Positions 33,849 through 42,098 of a DNA stretch of 64,000 bases are shown piece by piece (position 1 is the first letter of the stretch; each line of letters starts with the position of its first letter). The notes below the pieces were generated by a model, which was not told where the DNA came from, ran no database searches, and saw only the letters and a list, made by a program, of their open reading frames with translations. The stretch spans positions 14,791-78,790 of the forward strand of contig JBKDUF010000048.1 of NCBI GenBank assembly GCA_046339595.1. The letters are read 5' to 3'. Source of the DNA: Ga0077527 sp021300125 (GTDB lineage: Bacteria > Pseudomonadota > Gammaproteobacteria > Burkholderiales > SG8-41). The translations under genes were made by a program, and so were the position numbers.

Positions 33849-34742
33849 ATGGCCAGGGCCTACCAGGGTCTCGATGCCTGTATCGGCAACACGCCGCTGG
33901 TGCGCCTGCAGCGCATTCCGGGTGCCACCTCGAATGTCATCCTTGCCAAGCTCGAGGGCAACAACCCGGCCGGCTCGGTGAAAGACCGTCCGGCGCTGTC
34001 GATGATCCGCCGCGCGCAGGAGCGCGGCACGATCAAGCCCGGCGACACCCTGATCGAACCGACCAGCGGCAACACCGGCATCGGCCTTGCCATGGCAGCG
34101 GCGATCCTCGGCTACCGCATGGTGCTGATCATGCCGGAAAACCAGTCGCTGGAGCGCCAGCAGACCATGCGCGCCTTCGGCGCTGAGCTGATCCTGACGC
34201 CGAAGGAAGTGAGCATGGAGGGCGCGCGCGACCTCGCCGAGCGCATGGTGCGAGAAGGCAAGGGCGTCATGCTCGACCAGTTCGCCAATGCCGACAATCC
34301 GCTGGCGCATTACGAAGGCACCGGACCGGAAATCTGGCGTGACACCGAAGGCCGGGTCACGCATTTCGTCTCCAGCATGGGCACCACCGGCACCATCATG
34401 GGCGTCTCGCGCCATCTCAAGGAGAAAAATCCGCGGGTGCAGATCGTCGGCTGCCAGCCGGCCGCCGGTTCGCAGATTCCGGGGATTCGCAAGTGGCCCC
34501 AGGACTATGTGCCCCGGATCTGCGACTGGCAGCGCGTGGACCGCGTGGTCGAAGTCGCGCAATCCGATGCCGAAGCCATGATGCGGCGCCTGGCACGCGA
34601 GGAAGGCATCTTCGCCGGAGTGTCTTCCGGCGGCGCGCTGTGGGCTGCACTGCAGGTTTCCTCGCAGGTGCAGGATGCGGTGATTGTGTTCATCGTCTGC
34701 GATCGTGGCGATCGCTACCTCTCTACTGGCGTTTTCGCGTAA
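33849..34742 (+). CDS. cysM: Cysteine synthase B CysM
   Basis: The 297-residue PLP-dependent enzyme makes cysteine from O-acetylserine and sulfide or thiosulfate. The Schiff-base lysine lies in NPAGSVKDRPAL (residues 39-50), and the PLP phosphate/substrate loop TSGNTGIGLA follows. The motif GTTGTIMGVSRHLKEKNP and the small-residue VSSGGALWA fit CysM over CysK. It starts two bases after the hldD stop. Position after hldD is typical of Burkholderiales. Confidence 0.95.
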   Translation: MARAYQGLDACIGNTPLVRLQRIPGATSNVILAKLEGNNPAGSVKDRPALSMIRRAQERGTIKPGDTLIEPTSGNTGIGLAMAAAILGYRMVLIMPENQSLERQQTMRAFGAELILTPKEVSMEGARDLAERMVREGKGVMLDQFANADNPLAHYEGTGPEIWRDTEGRVTHFVSSMGTTGTIMGVSRHLKEKNPRVQIVGCQPAAGSQIPGIRKWPQDYVPRICDWQRVDRVVEVAQSDAEAMMRRLAREEGIFAGVSSGGALWAALQVSSQVQDAVIVFIVCDRGDRYLSTGVFA

Positions 34743-34749
34743 TCGCGCC

Positions 34750-34773
34750 AAATGATAATAAATATTTGTTTTT
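34750..34773. repeat. AT-rich junction motif, diverged copy ahead of the exonuclease gene
   Basis: On the minus strand the core reads TTTAAAAACAAATATTTA, matching 15 of 18 positions of the motif at 31891-31908. It lies between cysM and the next start codon. Confidence 0.4.
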
Positions 34774-34785
34774 AAAGGATAATTT

Positions 34786-35562
34786 GTGTCGCCTGTGCTG
34801 GTATTCGATATCGAGACCGTGCCTGATGTGGCGGGCCTGCGCAAACTGCATGGCCTTGACGGCAAGCTGTCCGATGCCGAGGTCGCGGAACATGCCTTCC
34901 AGCTGCGCCGGCAGAGCCACGGCAGCGATTTCCTGCCGCATTACCTGCAGCGTGTGGTCGTCATCTCCTGCGCGCTGCACGACCGCGACAGCTTCAAGGT
35001 CTGGTCGCTGGGTGCGGACGGCGAATCCGAGGGTGAGATCATCCAGCGTTTTTTCGACGGCATTGAAAAATACACGCCGCAGATCGTGTCCTGGAACGGC
35101 GGCGGCTTCGACCTGCCGGTACTGCATTACCGCGGACTGATCCACGGCGTGAGGGCGGCGCGCTACTGGGACCAGGGCGAGGACGACCGCGACTTCAAGT
35201 GGAACAACTACATCAGCCGCTATCACCAGCGCCACCTGGACCTGATGGATCTGCTGGCGATGTCCCAGGGGCGCGCCAACGCGCCGCTGGATGCGCTGGC
35301 GCAGCTGATGGGGCTGCCCGGCAAGCTGGGCATGGACGGTTCCGCGGTGTGGGGCGCCTACCGGGACGGCAAGCTGGAAGACATCTGGCGCTATTGCGAG
35401 ACCGACGTGGTCAATACCTATCTCGTCTATCTGCGGTTCCAGCAGATGCGCGGCGTGCTGACGCCGCAGCAGCATGAGCATCAGGTTGCGGCAGTGCGTG
35501 CTGCGCTCGACAAGCTGAAGCAGCCCCACTGGCAGGAGTTCCTGTCGCGCTGGACTGCGTGA
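34786..35562 (+). CDS. Predicted 3'-5' exonuclease of the PolB-like family
   Basis: The 258-residue protein starts at a GTG after AAAGGATAA. The DEDD exonuclease motif ExoI is VFDIETVPD (residues 5-13) and further acidic motifs appear as NGGGFDLPVLHYR and ETDVVNTYLVYLRF. This matches the PF10108-type family (DNA polymerase B exonuclease-like) that is found alone without a polymerase domain. It probably trims single-stranded DNA or RNA ends; the substrate is not established. It is followed within about 60 bases by rlmD on the same strand. Confidence 0.85.
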   Translation: MSPVLVFDIETVPDVAGLRKLHGLDGKLSDAEVAEHAFQLRRQSHGSDFLPHYLQRVVVISCALHDRDSFKVWSLGADGESEGEIIQRFFDGIEKYTPQIVSWNGGGFDLPVLHYRGLIHGVRAARYWDQGEDDRDFKWNNYISRYHQRHLDLMDLLAMSQGRANAPLDALAQLMGLPGKLGMDGSAVWGAYRDGKLEDIWRYCETDVVNTYLVYLRFQQMRGVLTPQQHEHQVAAVRAALDKLKQPHWQEFLSRWTA

Positions 35563-35622
35563 TGGTCAGGAATGACTGTTGCCGTCGCGTCGCTGCCCTG
35601 CGGCGGCTGCGCAGGCACTGAC

Positions 35623-36954
35623 ATGGGCCGCAGCAACACCCCGCGGACGACCATGGCCGGTCCGCTGCAGATCGAATCCCTGGACCACGAGGGCAAGGGC
35701 ATTGCCCGCCATGACGGCAAGGTGATGTTCATCGAGAACGCGCTGCCGGGCGAAACGGTTGAGGCTGCGATCTACCGCCGCAAGCCGGCCTTCGAGCAGG
35801 GCTATGCGACGCGGATCCTCAGGGAAAGTGTTGCGCGCACCGATCCGGGCTGCGATTTTTTCGGGCTGTGCGGCGGCTGCAGCCTGCAGCACATGGACCT
35901 GCGCACCCAGGTCGCGGCGAAACAGCGCGTGCTCGAGGACAACCTGCGCCACATCGGCAAGGTACAGCCAGAGCAGATCCTGCCGGCGATACATGGCCCC
36001 GACTGGGGCTACCGGCACCGCGCGCGGCTGACCGTACGTAACGTGATCAAGAAGGGCACGGTGCTGGTCGGCTTCCATGAAAAGCGCAGCAGCTATGTTG
36101 CCGACATGACCGCCTGCGAAGTGCTGCCGCGGCGACTTTCACTGCTGCTGCCGCGGCTGCGTGAACTGGTCGGCAGCCTGAGCATCCGCGACCGCCTGCC
36201 ACAGATCGAAGTGGCACTGGCCGAGGACCAGGACGTACTGGTGCTGCGCATCCTGGAGGCGCTGACCGCGACGGATGAGCAGAAGCTGCGCGCCTTCGCC
36301 GACCAGCATCAGGTATCGATCTGGCTGCAGCCCTCGGGGCCGGAGACCGCGCATCCCTTCCATCCGGCTGGCGCAGACACCCTGCATTACACGCTGCCGG
36401 AGTTCGGCGTGAAGGTGGCGTTCAAGCCGACCGATTTCACCCAGGTCAACCATGCCATCAACCGCGTGCTGGTGCGCCGCGCGCTGGGCCTGCTCGATCC
36501 GCAGCCGGGTGAGCGCATCGCGGATCTCTTTTGCGGGCTGGGCAATTTCACGCTGCCGATCGCACGCAGCGGGGCGATGGTCACCGGCATCGAGGGCAAT
36601 GCCGGACTGATCCGCCGCGCCTGCGAGAACGCGCGGCTCAACGGCCTTGCCGCGAACACGCGGTTTTTCACGATGGACCTGTTCAAGATCGACGCCGAGC
36701 AGTGGCGGGCGCTGGGCCCCTTCGACAAGCTGCTGATCGATCCGCCGCGCGACGGTGCGATGGAACTGGTCAAGCAGATCGGCAACGACGGTCTGAGGCG
36801 GATTGTCTACGTGTCGTGCAATCCAGCGACCCTGGCACGGGATGCCGAGGTGCTGGTGGCGGTGCATGGTTACCGGCTCATGGCGGCGGGCATCGTCAAC
36901 ATGTTCCCGCACACCGCCCATGTCGAGTCGGTGGCGCTATTCGAGAAGCACTAA
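35623..36954 (+). CDS. rlmD: 23S rRNA (uracil-1939-C5)-methyltransferase RlmD
   Basis: The enzyme has an N-terminal TRAM domain (ESLDHEGKGIARHDGKVMFI), a [4Fe-4S] cluster site with CDFFGLCGGCSLQH plus an upstream/downstream cysteine, and a C-terminal Rossmann methyltransferase domain with LFCGLGNFTLPIA. The nucleophilic cysteine is in VSCNPATLARD. Several ATGs could start it (35572, 35623, 35653); 35623 has an AGG at usable spacing, while 35653 places the start right before the TRAM domain as in homologs. It methylates U1939 in 23S rRNA. Confidence 0.93.
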   Translation: MGRSNTPRTTMAGPLQIESLDHEGKGIARHDGKVMFIENALPGETVEAAIYRRKPAFEQGYATRILRESVARTDPGCDFFGLCGGCSLQHMDLRTQVAAKQRVLEDNLRHIGKVQPEQILPAIHGPDWGYRHRARLTVRNVIKKGTVLVGFHEKRSSYVADMTACEVLPRRLSLLLPRLRELVGSLSIRDRLPQIEVALAEDQDVLVLRILEALTATDEQKLRAFADQHQVSIWLQPSGPETAHPFHPAGADTLHYTLPEFGVKVAFKPTDFTQVNHAINRVLVRRALGLLDPQPGERIADLFCGLGNFTLPIARSGAMVTGIEGNAGLIRRACENARLNGLAANTRFFTMDLFKIDAEQWRALGPFDKLLIDPPRDGAMELVKQIGNDGLRRIVYVSCNPATLARDAEVLVAVHGYRLMAAGIVNMFPHTAHVESVALFEKH

Positions 36955-36971
36955 ACGGAGCCGGAGGGACA

Positions 36972-37005
36972 ACAAAAAAGCGGCCCGCAGGCCGCTTTTT
37001 TGTTG
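36972..37005. terminator. Bidirectional terminator between rlmD and the BI-1 gene
   Basis: The hairpin AAAAAAGCGGCC/GGCCGCTTTTTT with a CGCA loop has both an A-run and a T-run, serving the two convergent genes. Confidence 0.93.
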
Positions 37006-37018
37006 CTTGGCGCCAGGC

Positions 37019-37720
37019 TTACTCGCGGTCGCCGGTCAATCCCAGGATCTGCAGCAGGCTGCTGAAGATGTTGTAGATGGCCACATACAGCGAGAGCGTT
37101 GCCGACACGTAGTTCGTTTCTCCGCCGCGGACAATGGCATTGATCTGCCAGAGGATCACCGCGGAGGAGAAGATGATGAAGGCGCCGCACAGCACCAACT
37201 GCACCAGCGGGCTCTGCATGAAGATCTGCGCCACCACACCCAGCATGATCACCACGAAGCCGACCAGCAGGAACTTGTTGAGGAAGCTGAAGTCCCGCTT
37301 GGCGGTTGCGGCGATGCCGGAGAGCACGAAGAACACGGCCGCAGTGCCGCCGGCAGCCATCATCACCATCTGTCCGCCATTGCGCATCGACAGGATGGTT
37401 TGGAGCAGCGGCGCCAGCATCAGGCCCATAAACGCGGTGAAACCGAGCAGCAGCACCACGCCAAGGCCGCTATTGCGGTTTTTCTCGATCATGAAAATCC
37501 AGCCGTAGAACGCCGCGAGCATGATGACGACCGACAGGATCGGGCTCGAGCGCATGAAGCTGAAGTTGATGAAATTGGTGCCGATGGCCGCGCCAAGCAC
37601 GGTCGGAATGAGCGAAACAGCCAGCAGCAGGTAGGTGTTGCGCAACACCTTGTTCTGCTGGGCGGCAATGTCGGCAGAGCCGGCCGAGTAAACGGTTTCA
37701 GTGCGCAGTTCGGGTTGCAT
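37019..37720 (-). CDS. Bax inhibitor-1 / YccA family membrane protein
   Basis: The 233-residue integral membrane protein has seven predicted helices and a short N-terminal cytoplasmic tail beginning MQPELRTETVYSAGS. The helix-loop pattern LRNTYLLLAVSLIPTVLG at the start and the C-terminal YVSATLSLYVAIYNIFSSLL are the conserved family blocks. Relatives include YccA, an inhibitor-like substrate of FtsH, and the calcium-leak protein BsYetJ. The role in this organism is unknown. Its terminator is shared with rlmD. Confidence 0.9.
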   Translation of the reverse strand: MQPELRTETVYSAGSADIAAQQNKVLRNTYLLLAVSLIPTVLGAAIGTNFINFSFMRSSPILSVVIMLAAFYGWIFMIEKNRNSGLGVVLLLGFTAFMGLMLAPLLQTILSMRNGGQMVMMAAGGTAAVFFVLSGIAATAKRDFSFLNKFLLVGFVVIMLGVVAQIFMQSPLVQLVLCGAFIIFSSAVILWQINAIVRGGETNYVSATLSLYVAIYNIFSSLLQILGLTGDRE

Positions 37721-38065
37721 GACGCAGGTCCTCCAAAGTTGACCAAATCAGTTCCCCCTAAGACTACTGAAGCACATCGAAAGTTGCAATGAAAACAGGG
37801 CTCCACAGCACCCGATGAGACTGAGGCAAGCCCTTGATTGAAAGTGATATTATGATTCGCAATGTTATGGATTAACCCCCAGATCGCGCATGGGCGTTTG
37901 CGGATGCGGATACAATGCCGCCGCTTTGCATGTGCACCCGATCCGGCTCTGGGCCGGTTTGGCGCGCGAAGTTGGCGCGCTGGCGAGGCTAACCGGCTGC
38001 AAGGCCGGTTAAGCGCCGCAGGCGTGGCCGGAGCCAAAACCGGCAGTTGGAACAGACAGAACAAC
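37721..38065. other. Intergenic region upstream of tRNA-Ser(TGA) and the BI-1 gene
   Basis: These 345 bases contain no credible gene. Near 37998-38020 an AACCGGC/GCCGGTT inverted repeat with a short loop could be a hairpin but lacks a T-run. A TACAAT hexamer at 37911-37916 is a possible -10 element for the tRNA, without a recognisable -35. I see nothing else. Confidence 0.4.
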
Positions 38066-38155
38066 GGAGAGTTGGCAGAGTGGTTGAATGCACCGGTCTT
38101 GAAAACCGGCAGGGCCTCGCGGTCCTCGTGAGTTCGAATCTCACACTCTCCGCCA
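38066..38155 (+). tRNA. serT: tRNA-Ser(TGA)
   Basis: The acceptor arm GGAGAGT pairs with ACTCTCC, the anticodon loop is CTTGAAA (anticodon TGA), a long variable arm typical of serine tRNA is present, and the T-arm reads GTGAGTTCGAATCTCAC. Discriminator G and the CCA end are encoded. Confidence 0.96.
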
Positions 38156-38156
38156 T

Positions 38157-38606
38157 TCAGCGGTTCTGTCGCACCGCATCCGCCCAGCAATTCGGCGTTT
38201 CGTATAGCCGGAGCTGCTCCAGGCGCAGGTCGCTACCGTAACGACCCCGATAAAGCGGGTCGAGTATGGCAAATGCGGTCTGTGCCAGGTGCTCGGCAGT
38301 GGGGGGGGCATCGAACAGCACGGTCTTGTGCCCCTCCAGGCCGGACAGGAAGGCGGTGACCTCGCTGTCGCCCCGCCAGGCCAGGAAGGCGTGATCCCAG
38401 GGCTCGACCACGTGCTTTGCAGCAATGGCCTTGACCTCGGAAAAATCCATCACCATGCCCTCGTCGGCTGCGCCGGTTGCGGCCACGACGGCGCCGCTCA
38501 GTGTGACTTCCAGGGCGTAGCGGTGCCCATGGAGGTGGCGGCACTGGCTGCCGTGGTTGGGAATGCGGTGGCCGGCGTCGAATTCCAGCCTGCGGGTGAT
38601 TTTCAT
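38157..38606 (-). CDS. queD: 6-carboxy-5,6,7,8-tetrahydropterin synthase QueD
   Basis: The 149-residue protein belongs to the PTPS/QueD family. The zinc site comes from FDAGHRIPNHG and CRHLHGHRY: the cysteine and the HxH of CRHLHGH are the QueD catalytic/zinc residues. It makes the pterin precursor of queuosine, the tRNA wobble modification. The stop lies one base beyond the 3' end of tRNA-Ser on the opposite strand. It is divergent from lysC. Confidence 0.92.
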   Translation of the reverse strand: MKITRRLEFDAGHRIPNHGSQCRHLHGHRYALEVTLSGAVVAATGAADEGMVMDFSEVKAIAAKHVVEPWDHAFLAWRGDSEVTAFLSGLEGHKTVLFDAPPTAEHLAQTAFAILDPLYRGRYGSDLRLEQLRLYETPNCWADAVRQNR

Positions 38607-38702
38607 GGGCCGCGATTATACCGCCAGGGTGCAGCCGACCTCGTTTTTCCCCTGAAAATCCAATAAAATACAGCCCTTTTTGGTCATGCATTTCCCAGCC
38701 CC

Positions 38703-39929
38703 ATGGCTTTGATTGTTCAGAAATACGGCGGCACTTCGGTCGGCAGTCCGGAGCGCATCAAGAACGTAGCCCGGCGCGTGGCGCGCTGGAAGTCCCAGGG
38801 CCATGACGTGGTGGTCGTGGTCTCGGCGATGTCGGGCGAGACCAACCGCCTGATCGCGCTGGCCAAGGAGATCCAGTCGCAGCCCGACCCGCGCGAACTC
38901 GACGTGATGGTCTCTACCGGTGAGCAGGTGACGATCGCACTGCTGGCCATGGCGCTGGCGGAAATCGGCGTGCCGGCCCTCAGCTATACCGGCGGCCAGG
39001 TGCGCATCCTGACCGACAGCGCCTATACCAAGGCGCGCATCCTCAGCATCGACGAGCACAACATGCGTGCCGACCTCAAGGCCGGGCGTGTTGTGGTCGT
39101 GGCGGGCTTCCAGGGCGTTGACGAGGCGGGCAGCATCACCACGCTGGGCCGCGGCGGCTCTGACACCACCGGCGTGGCCCTTGCCGCGGCGCTGAAGGCC
39201 GACGAGTGCCAGATCTACACCGATGTGGATGGCGTTTACACCACCGATCCGCGCATCGTGCCCGAAGCCCGCCGCCTGAAGACCGTCACCTTCGAGGAAA
39301 TGCTCGAAATGGCGAGCCTCGGCTCCAAGGTGCTGCAGATCCGCTCGGTCGAATTCGCCGGCAAATACAAAGTGCGCCTGCGCGTGCTCTCCAGCTTTGA
39401 GGACGAGGGCGAAGGCACGCTGATCACTTTCGAGGAAGACAAGGACATGGAAAAAGCCGTCATTTCCGGCATCGCGTTCAACCGCGACGAAGCCAAGATT
39501 ACCGTGCTCGGCGTGCCCGACCGTCCCGGTATTGCCTACCAGATCCTAGGCCCGGTGGGCGAGGCCAACATCGACGTCGATATGATCGTGCAGAACGTCG
39601 GCCACGACGGCCTGACCGATTTTTCTTTCACGGTGCACCGCAATGATTACCAGAAGACCCTGAAGGTGCTGGAGCCGGTGCTCGAGCACACCAAGGCTCG
39701 CGGCATGCAGGGCGGGGACAAGATCGCCAAGGTATCGGTGGTCGGCGTCGGCATGCGCTCCCACGCCGTCATCGCCAGCACCATGTTCCGCACGCTGGCC
39801 GAGGAGTGCATCAAGATCGAGATGATCTCCTCTTCTGAAATCAAGATTTCCGTGGTGATCGACGAGAAATACACCGAACTCGCGGTTCGTGTGCTGCACA
39901 AGGCTTTCGGGCTTGATCAGCCAGTCTGA
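38703..39929 (+). CDS. lysC: Aspartate kinase LysC
   Basis: The 408-residue monofunctional aspartokinase starts with the nucleotide-binding KYGGTSVGSPERI. The kinase domain reaches about residue 250, including the conserved TLGRGGSDTTGVALAAAL catalytic block. Two ACT domains (ITVLGVPDRPGIAYQ and VSVVGVGMRSHAVIAS) occupy the C-terminus, where lysine and threonine act as feedback inhibitors. It catalyses the first step to lysine, threonine and methionine. The start is the first ATG after the divergent queD promoter region. Confidence 0.96.
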   Translation: MALIVQKYGGTSVGSPERIKNVARRVARWKSQGHDVVVVVSAMSGETNRLIALAKEIQSQPDPRELDVMVSTGEQVTIALLAMALAEIGVPALSYTGGQVRILTDSAYTKARILSIDEHNMRADLKAGRVVVVAGFQGVDEAGSITTLGRGGSDTTGVALAAALKADECQIYTDVDGVYTTDPRIVPEARRLKTVTFEEMLEMASLGSKVLQIRSVEFAGKYKVRLRVLSSFEDEGEGTLITFEEDKDMEKAVISGIAFNRDEAKITVLGVPDRPGIAYQILGPVGEANIDVDMIVQNVGHDGLTDFSFTVHRNDYQKTLKVLEPVLEHTKARGMQGGDKIAKVSVVGVGMRSHAVIASTMFRTLAEECIKIEMISSSEIKISVVIDEKYTELAVRVLHKAFGLDQPV

Positions 39930-40016
39930 CCGCCGGATTGGCGGGCAGGGGTGCTGTGGTAACCTTGACGCCAAAGCAGCAACAGTTTTTTGAAGTTTAT
40001 GCCGCAAAAGAGTTCC

Positions 40017-40109
40017 GGAGAGATGGCCGAGTGGTCGAAGGCGCGCCCCTGCTAAGGGCGTATGGGGACAAAATCTCCATCGAGGGTTCGAATCCCTCTC
40101 TCTCCGCCA
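40017..40109 (+). tRNA. serV: tRNA-Ser(GCT)
   Basis: Acceptor GGAGAGA pairs with TCTCTCC; the anticodon loop CTGCTAA gives anticodon GCT, a long variable arm follows, and the T-arm is GAGGGTTCGAATCCCTC. CCA is encoded. The accessory region begins immediately downstream, consistent with this tRNA having served as an integration site. Confidence 0.95.
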
Positions 40110-40142
40110 ATAATAAGTTCTAAGAAGTCCAGAGAAGTCCAA

Positions 40143-40182
40143 AAAAACCCATTACCTATCTGATAGATAACGGGTTTTTTGT
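40143..40182 (+). terminator. Imperfect terminator hairpin after tRNA-Ser(GCT)
   Basis: AAAACCC pairs with GGGTTTT around an inner TATC/GATA stem, followed by T residues interrupted by one G. Confidence 0.6.
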
Positions 40183-40227
40183 TTTTTAACGTCTAGGGAC
40201 GTGCTTTGACAGCCGTTACATATTGGG

Positions 40228-40251
40228 GGCATCCTTGGGGGCATCCGCCTG
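40228..40251 (+). repeat. Short tandem repeat GGGGGCATCC x2 near the IS remnant
   Basis: Two copies of GGGGGCATCC are separated by TT, at the point where OrfB similarity of the IS3 remnant ends. Their position about 120 bases downstream of tRNA-Ser may mark an old insertion or deletion boundary; this is speculative. Confidence 0.35.
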
Positions 40252-40334
40252 TAACACGACGGGGCAATCTGCAAGACCCTGCAGATCGGCTCGACCCCGT
40301 AGGCATCCCGGTAGCGGTCTATGTAAGCCTTCAA
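40240..40334 (-). pseudogene. IS3-family transposase OrfB, N-terminal fragment
   Basis: From a TTG overlapping the orfA stop by four bases, the frame gives MKAYIDRYRDAYGVEPICRV and then LQIAPSCYRR, a typical IS3-family OrfB N-terminus. Similarity stops there; the frame continues to 40152 with unrelated sequence. The catalytic DDE domain is absent. Confidence 0.75.
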
Positions 40335-40654
40335 GACTTGAGTCGGCGGTCGAGCTCCGCCTGGGCAAAAAACGCGCTGGCCGTCTTGAGGATCTCGTTG
40401 GCCCGACGCAGTTCCTTGACCTCGCGTTCCAATGCCTTGATGCGCTCTCGCTCGCTGGTGGTCAGACCATCACGCTGGCCGCTGTCGACCTCATCAAGCT
40501 TGACCCATTCCAGCAAGGTCTGGGGCACGCAGCCGATCTTGGGCGCAATGGATTCAACGGCAGCCCACAGAGATGGATACTCGCCCCGGTGCTCCTGCAC
40601 CAGGCGCACCGCACGCTCACGGACCTCGGGGGAAAACTTGTTCGTCTTGTTCAT
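40331..40654 (-). CDS. IS3-family transposase OrfA
   Basis: This 107-residue helix-turn-helix plus leucine-zipper protein begins NKTNKFSPEVRERAVRLVQE and ends with the zipper-like KALEREVKELRRANEILKTA segment. It is the DNA-binding part of an IS3-type transposase. The reading frame is intact, but the element lacks the catalytic OrfB, so it is probably non-functional unless a complete copy elsewhere supplies it. Confidence 0.88.
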   Translation of the reverse strand: MNKTNKFSPEVRERAVRLVQEHRGEYPSLWAAVESIAPKIGCVPQTLLEWVKLDEVDSGQRDGLTTSERERIKALEREVKELRRANEILKTASAFFAQAELDRRLKS

Positions 40655-40700
40655 GGCTCCATTCTCTCAAAGGTTGGAGCCTCCTCAATTCCCGGGGCGA

Positions 40701-40895
40701 TTCACGCCGGCACAACTTGCCCTCGCATGGCTGCTCCATCAAGGCAATGACATATTCCCCATACCGGGGACTCGGAGAGTCTCTCGCGTTGACGAGAATG
40801 CGGGCGCATCAGAGCTTAGGCTCAGTGCGGAGCAGCTCATGTTGATCGATCAAGCTGCTCCTGCAGGAGTTGCCGAAGGGTCGACGCTTGTTTGA
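40701..40895 (+). pseudogene. Aldo/keto reductase, C-terminal fragment
   Basis: Starting exactly at the IS end, the frame reads FTPAQLALAWLLHQGNDIFP, then IPGTRRVSRVDENAGA and ELRLSAEQLMLIDQAAPAG. This is the typical C-terminal NADPH-binding end of an aldo/keto reductase (the IPGT motif and VDENAGA helix). About 64 residues remain; the N-terminal four-fifths including the catalytic tetrad are missing. The IS insertion/deletion evidently destroyed the gene. Confidence 0.82.
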
Positions 40896-41030
40896 TCTAT
40901 ACAAACGCTTTTTGTTTCAAAGCCATTGGTCGGGGTGATCGAAAAATTCGCCTTTTAGCGCCGTACCGAATAGCCAAGCAGTGAGTTGCTGCTGGTACCG
41001 ATCAAAATCATGTTGGCTTCGTGGCAACCA

Positions 41031-42098
41031 TCACGTTTGCCTGCTGGTGAACCGATCTAGGAGATCTTTGTGGCGATAGGCCCATTGAGACAGGTCTTGC
41101 TGCACTTCATAGGCATCCGTCGGCGCAACAGGATTAGTCCTCACTGCCGGCTGAGCAGTCATGCTTTCCGTGTTGGCCGGGGGATACCCGAAATACAGCG
41201 AGCGACGCAGGAAGATCGTGCAAAGTTCCTCGGTGGCGGCTTTGATACGGGCACTGGTCTCTGGTCCGCTGCGCGTGGTGCGGTCGGTGAAGATGCTGTG
41301 CCCGCCTGTGTTGTACACCGCCAGCGTTCTGGGCGATTGGGTCATGGCGTCAAAGATGGCGATGCGGTCTTCGATCGTACTTCGGTAGCCGGGCAGGTTG
41401 ATGGTGTCCTCCAGACTGGTGATGTGCAGCGTTGGCAAGTTCACTGCGCCAAGCACCTGACGCGCAGGTCCCTGTCCGATCAATGGCGGTGCCGAAATGA
41501 GGATGGCGGCCTTGATCCGCCGGTCCTGAAGGTCGGTTAAGTTTGGATTGCCGGTTTTCACCTGGGCGCCGGCAACCAGCATGGCCGTATTCGCGCCATA
41601 CGAGTGACCGGCAACTGCGATGCTTGAGGCATTAAACAGCTGACCCTGATCTGAGGCGAGGACATGGTTCAGGGCAAAACGCAAATCTAGCACCCTGGCC
41701 AGGGCTTCGGACTCGTGCGCCGCTGTCTGCAAGCGCTGTAGCAATTCCAACGGATTGCCTCGCCACACGCTGTTGTCACTGCCGACATGTTGCGGATGGA
41801 GGCTGGCCAAGCCGGCATTGGCCCAATGGCGGGCGAGGTAGCTGTAGCCCATGCGCGAGCCGCCAAGGCCGTGCGAGAAGACGACCAGAGGCACCGGAGA
41901 TTCAGCACTGGCCTGTTGGGGGAAGTAAAGGCGCACAGGCACTAGCCTTTGACGGGCGGTGTCAAACAGTTCCAAGTCCAGGATGCGGTGACCCTGGGCA
42001 GGAGATGCCATCGCCCTACCGTCCGGACCTGCTGCGACGAGGCCGACTGCACCCGTCGCAAAACCCAGAGAACGGGTGAGAAATTCGCGGCGTTTCAT
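41031..42098 (-). CDS. Tat-exported alpha/beta hydrolase (dienelactone-hydrolase or PAF-acetylhydrolase-like)
   Basis: The 355-residue protein begins MKRREFLTRSLGFATGA, a twin-arginine signal (RREF), so it should be exported folded. The hydrolase core has an oxyanion strand VVFSHGLGGSRMGYSYLAR and the nucleophile elbow GHSYG (in VAGHSYGANT). A later NTGGHSIF could supply the catalytic histidine. It probably hydrolyses an ester or lactone; the natural substrate is unknown. The start at 42098 overlaps the stop of the small membrane protein upstream by four bases, implying coupling. The longer frame up to 42188 lacks the Tat start. Confidence 0.8.
   Translation of the reverse strand: MKRREFLTRSLGFATGAVGLVAAGPDGRAMASPAQGHRILDLELFDTARQRLVPVRLYFPQQASAESPVPLVVFSHGLGGSRMGYSYLARHWANAGLASLHPQHVGSDNSVWRGNPLELLQRLQTAAHESEALARVLDLRFALNHVLASDQGQLFNASSIAVAGHSYGANTAMLVAGAQVKTGNPNLTDLQDRRIKAAILISAPPLIGQGPARQVLGAVNLPTLHITSLEDTINLPGYRSTIEDRIAIFDAMTQSPRTLAVYNTGGHSIFTDRTTRSGPETSARIKAATEELCTIFLRRSLYFGYPPANTESMTAQPAVRTNPVAPTDAYEVQQDLSQWAYRHKDLLDRFTSRQT

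Larger units (their letters stand above)
40240..40704 (-). mobile_element. Truncated IS3-family insertion sequence
   Basis: The remnant contains one complete orfA and only the first ~30 codons of orfB, on the minus strand. Its left end appears to be the terminal repeat TGAATCGCCCCGGGAATT, read on the minus strand from 40704, followed by the usual short leader to orfA. The right part of orfB and the right terminal repeat are missing, so it cannot transpose by itself. It directly abuts an aldo/keto reductase fragment, suggesting it inserted into that gene and later deletion removed the rest. Confidence 0.8.

Noticed and set aside
40152..40239. Integrase or attachment-site remnant downstream of tRNA-Ser(GCT)
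   Set aside because: No integrase motif and no second copy of the tRNA 3' end were found in the window, so the idea is kept only as a check in a finding.
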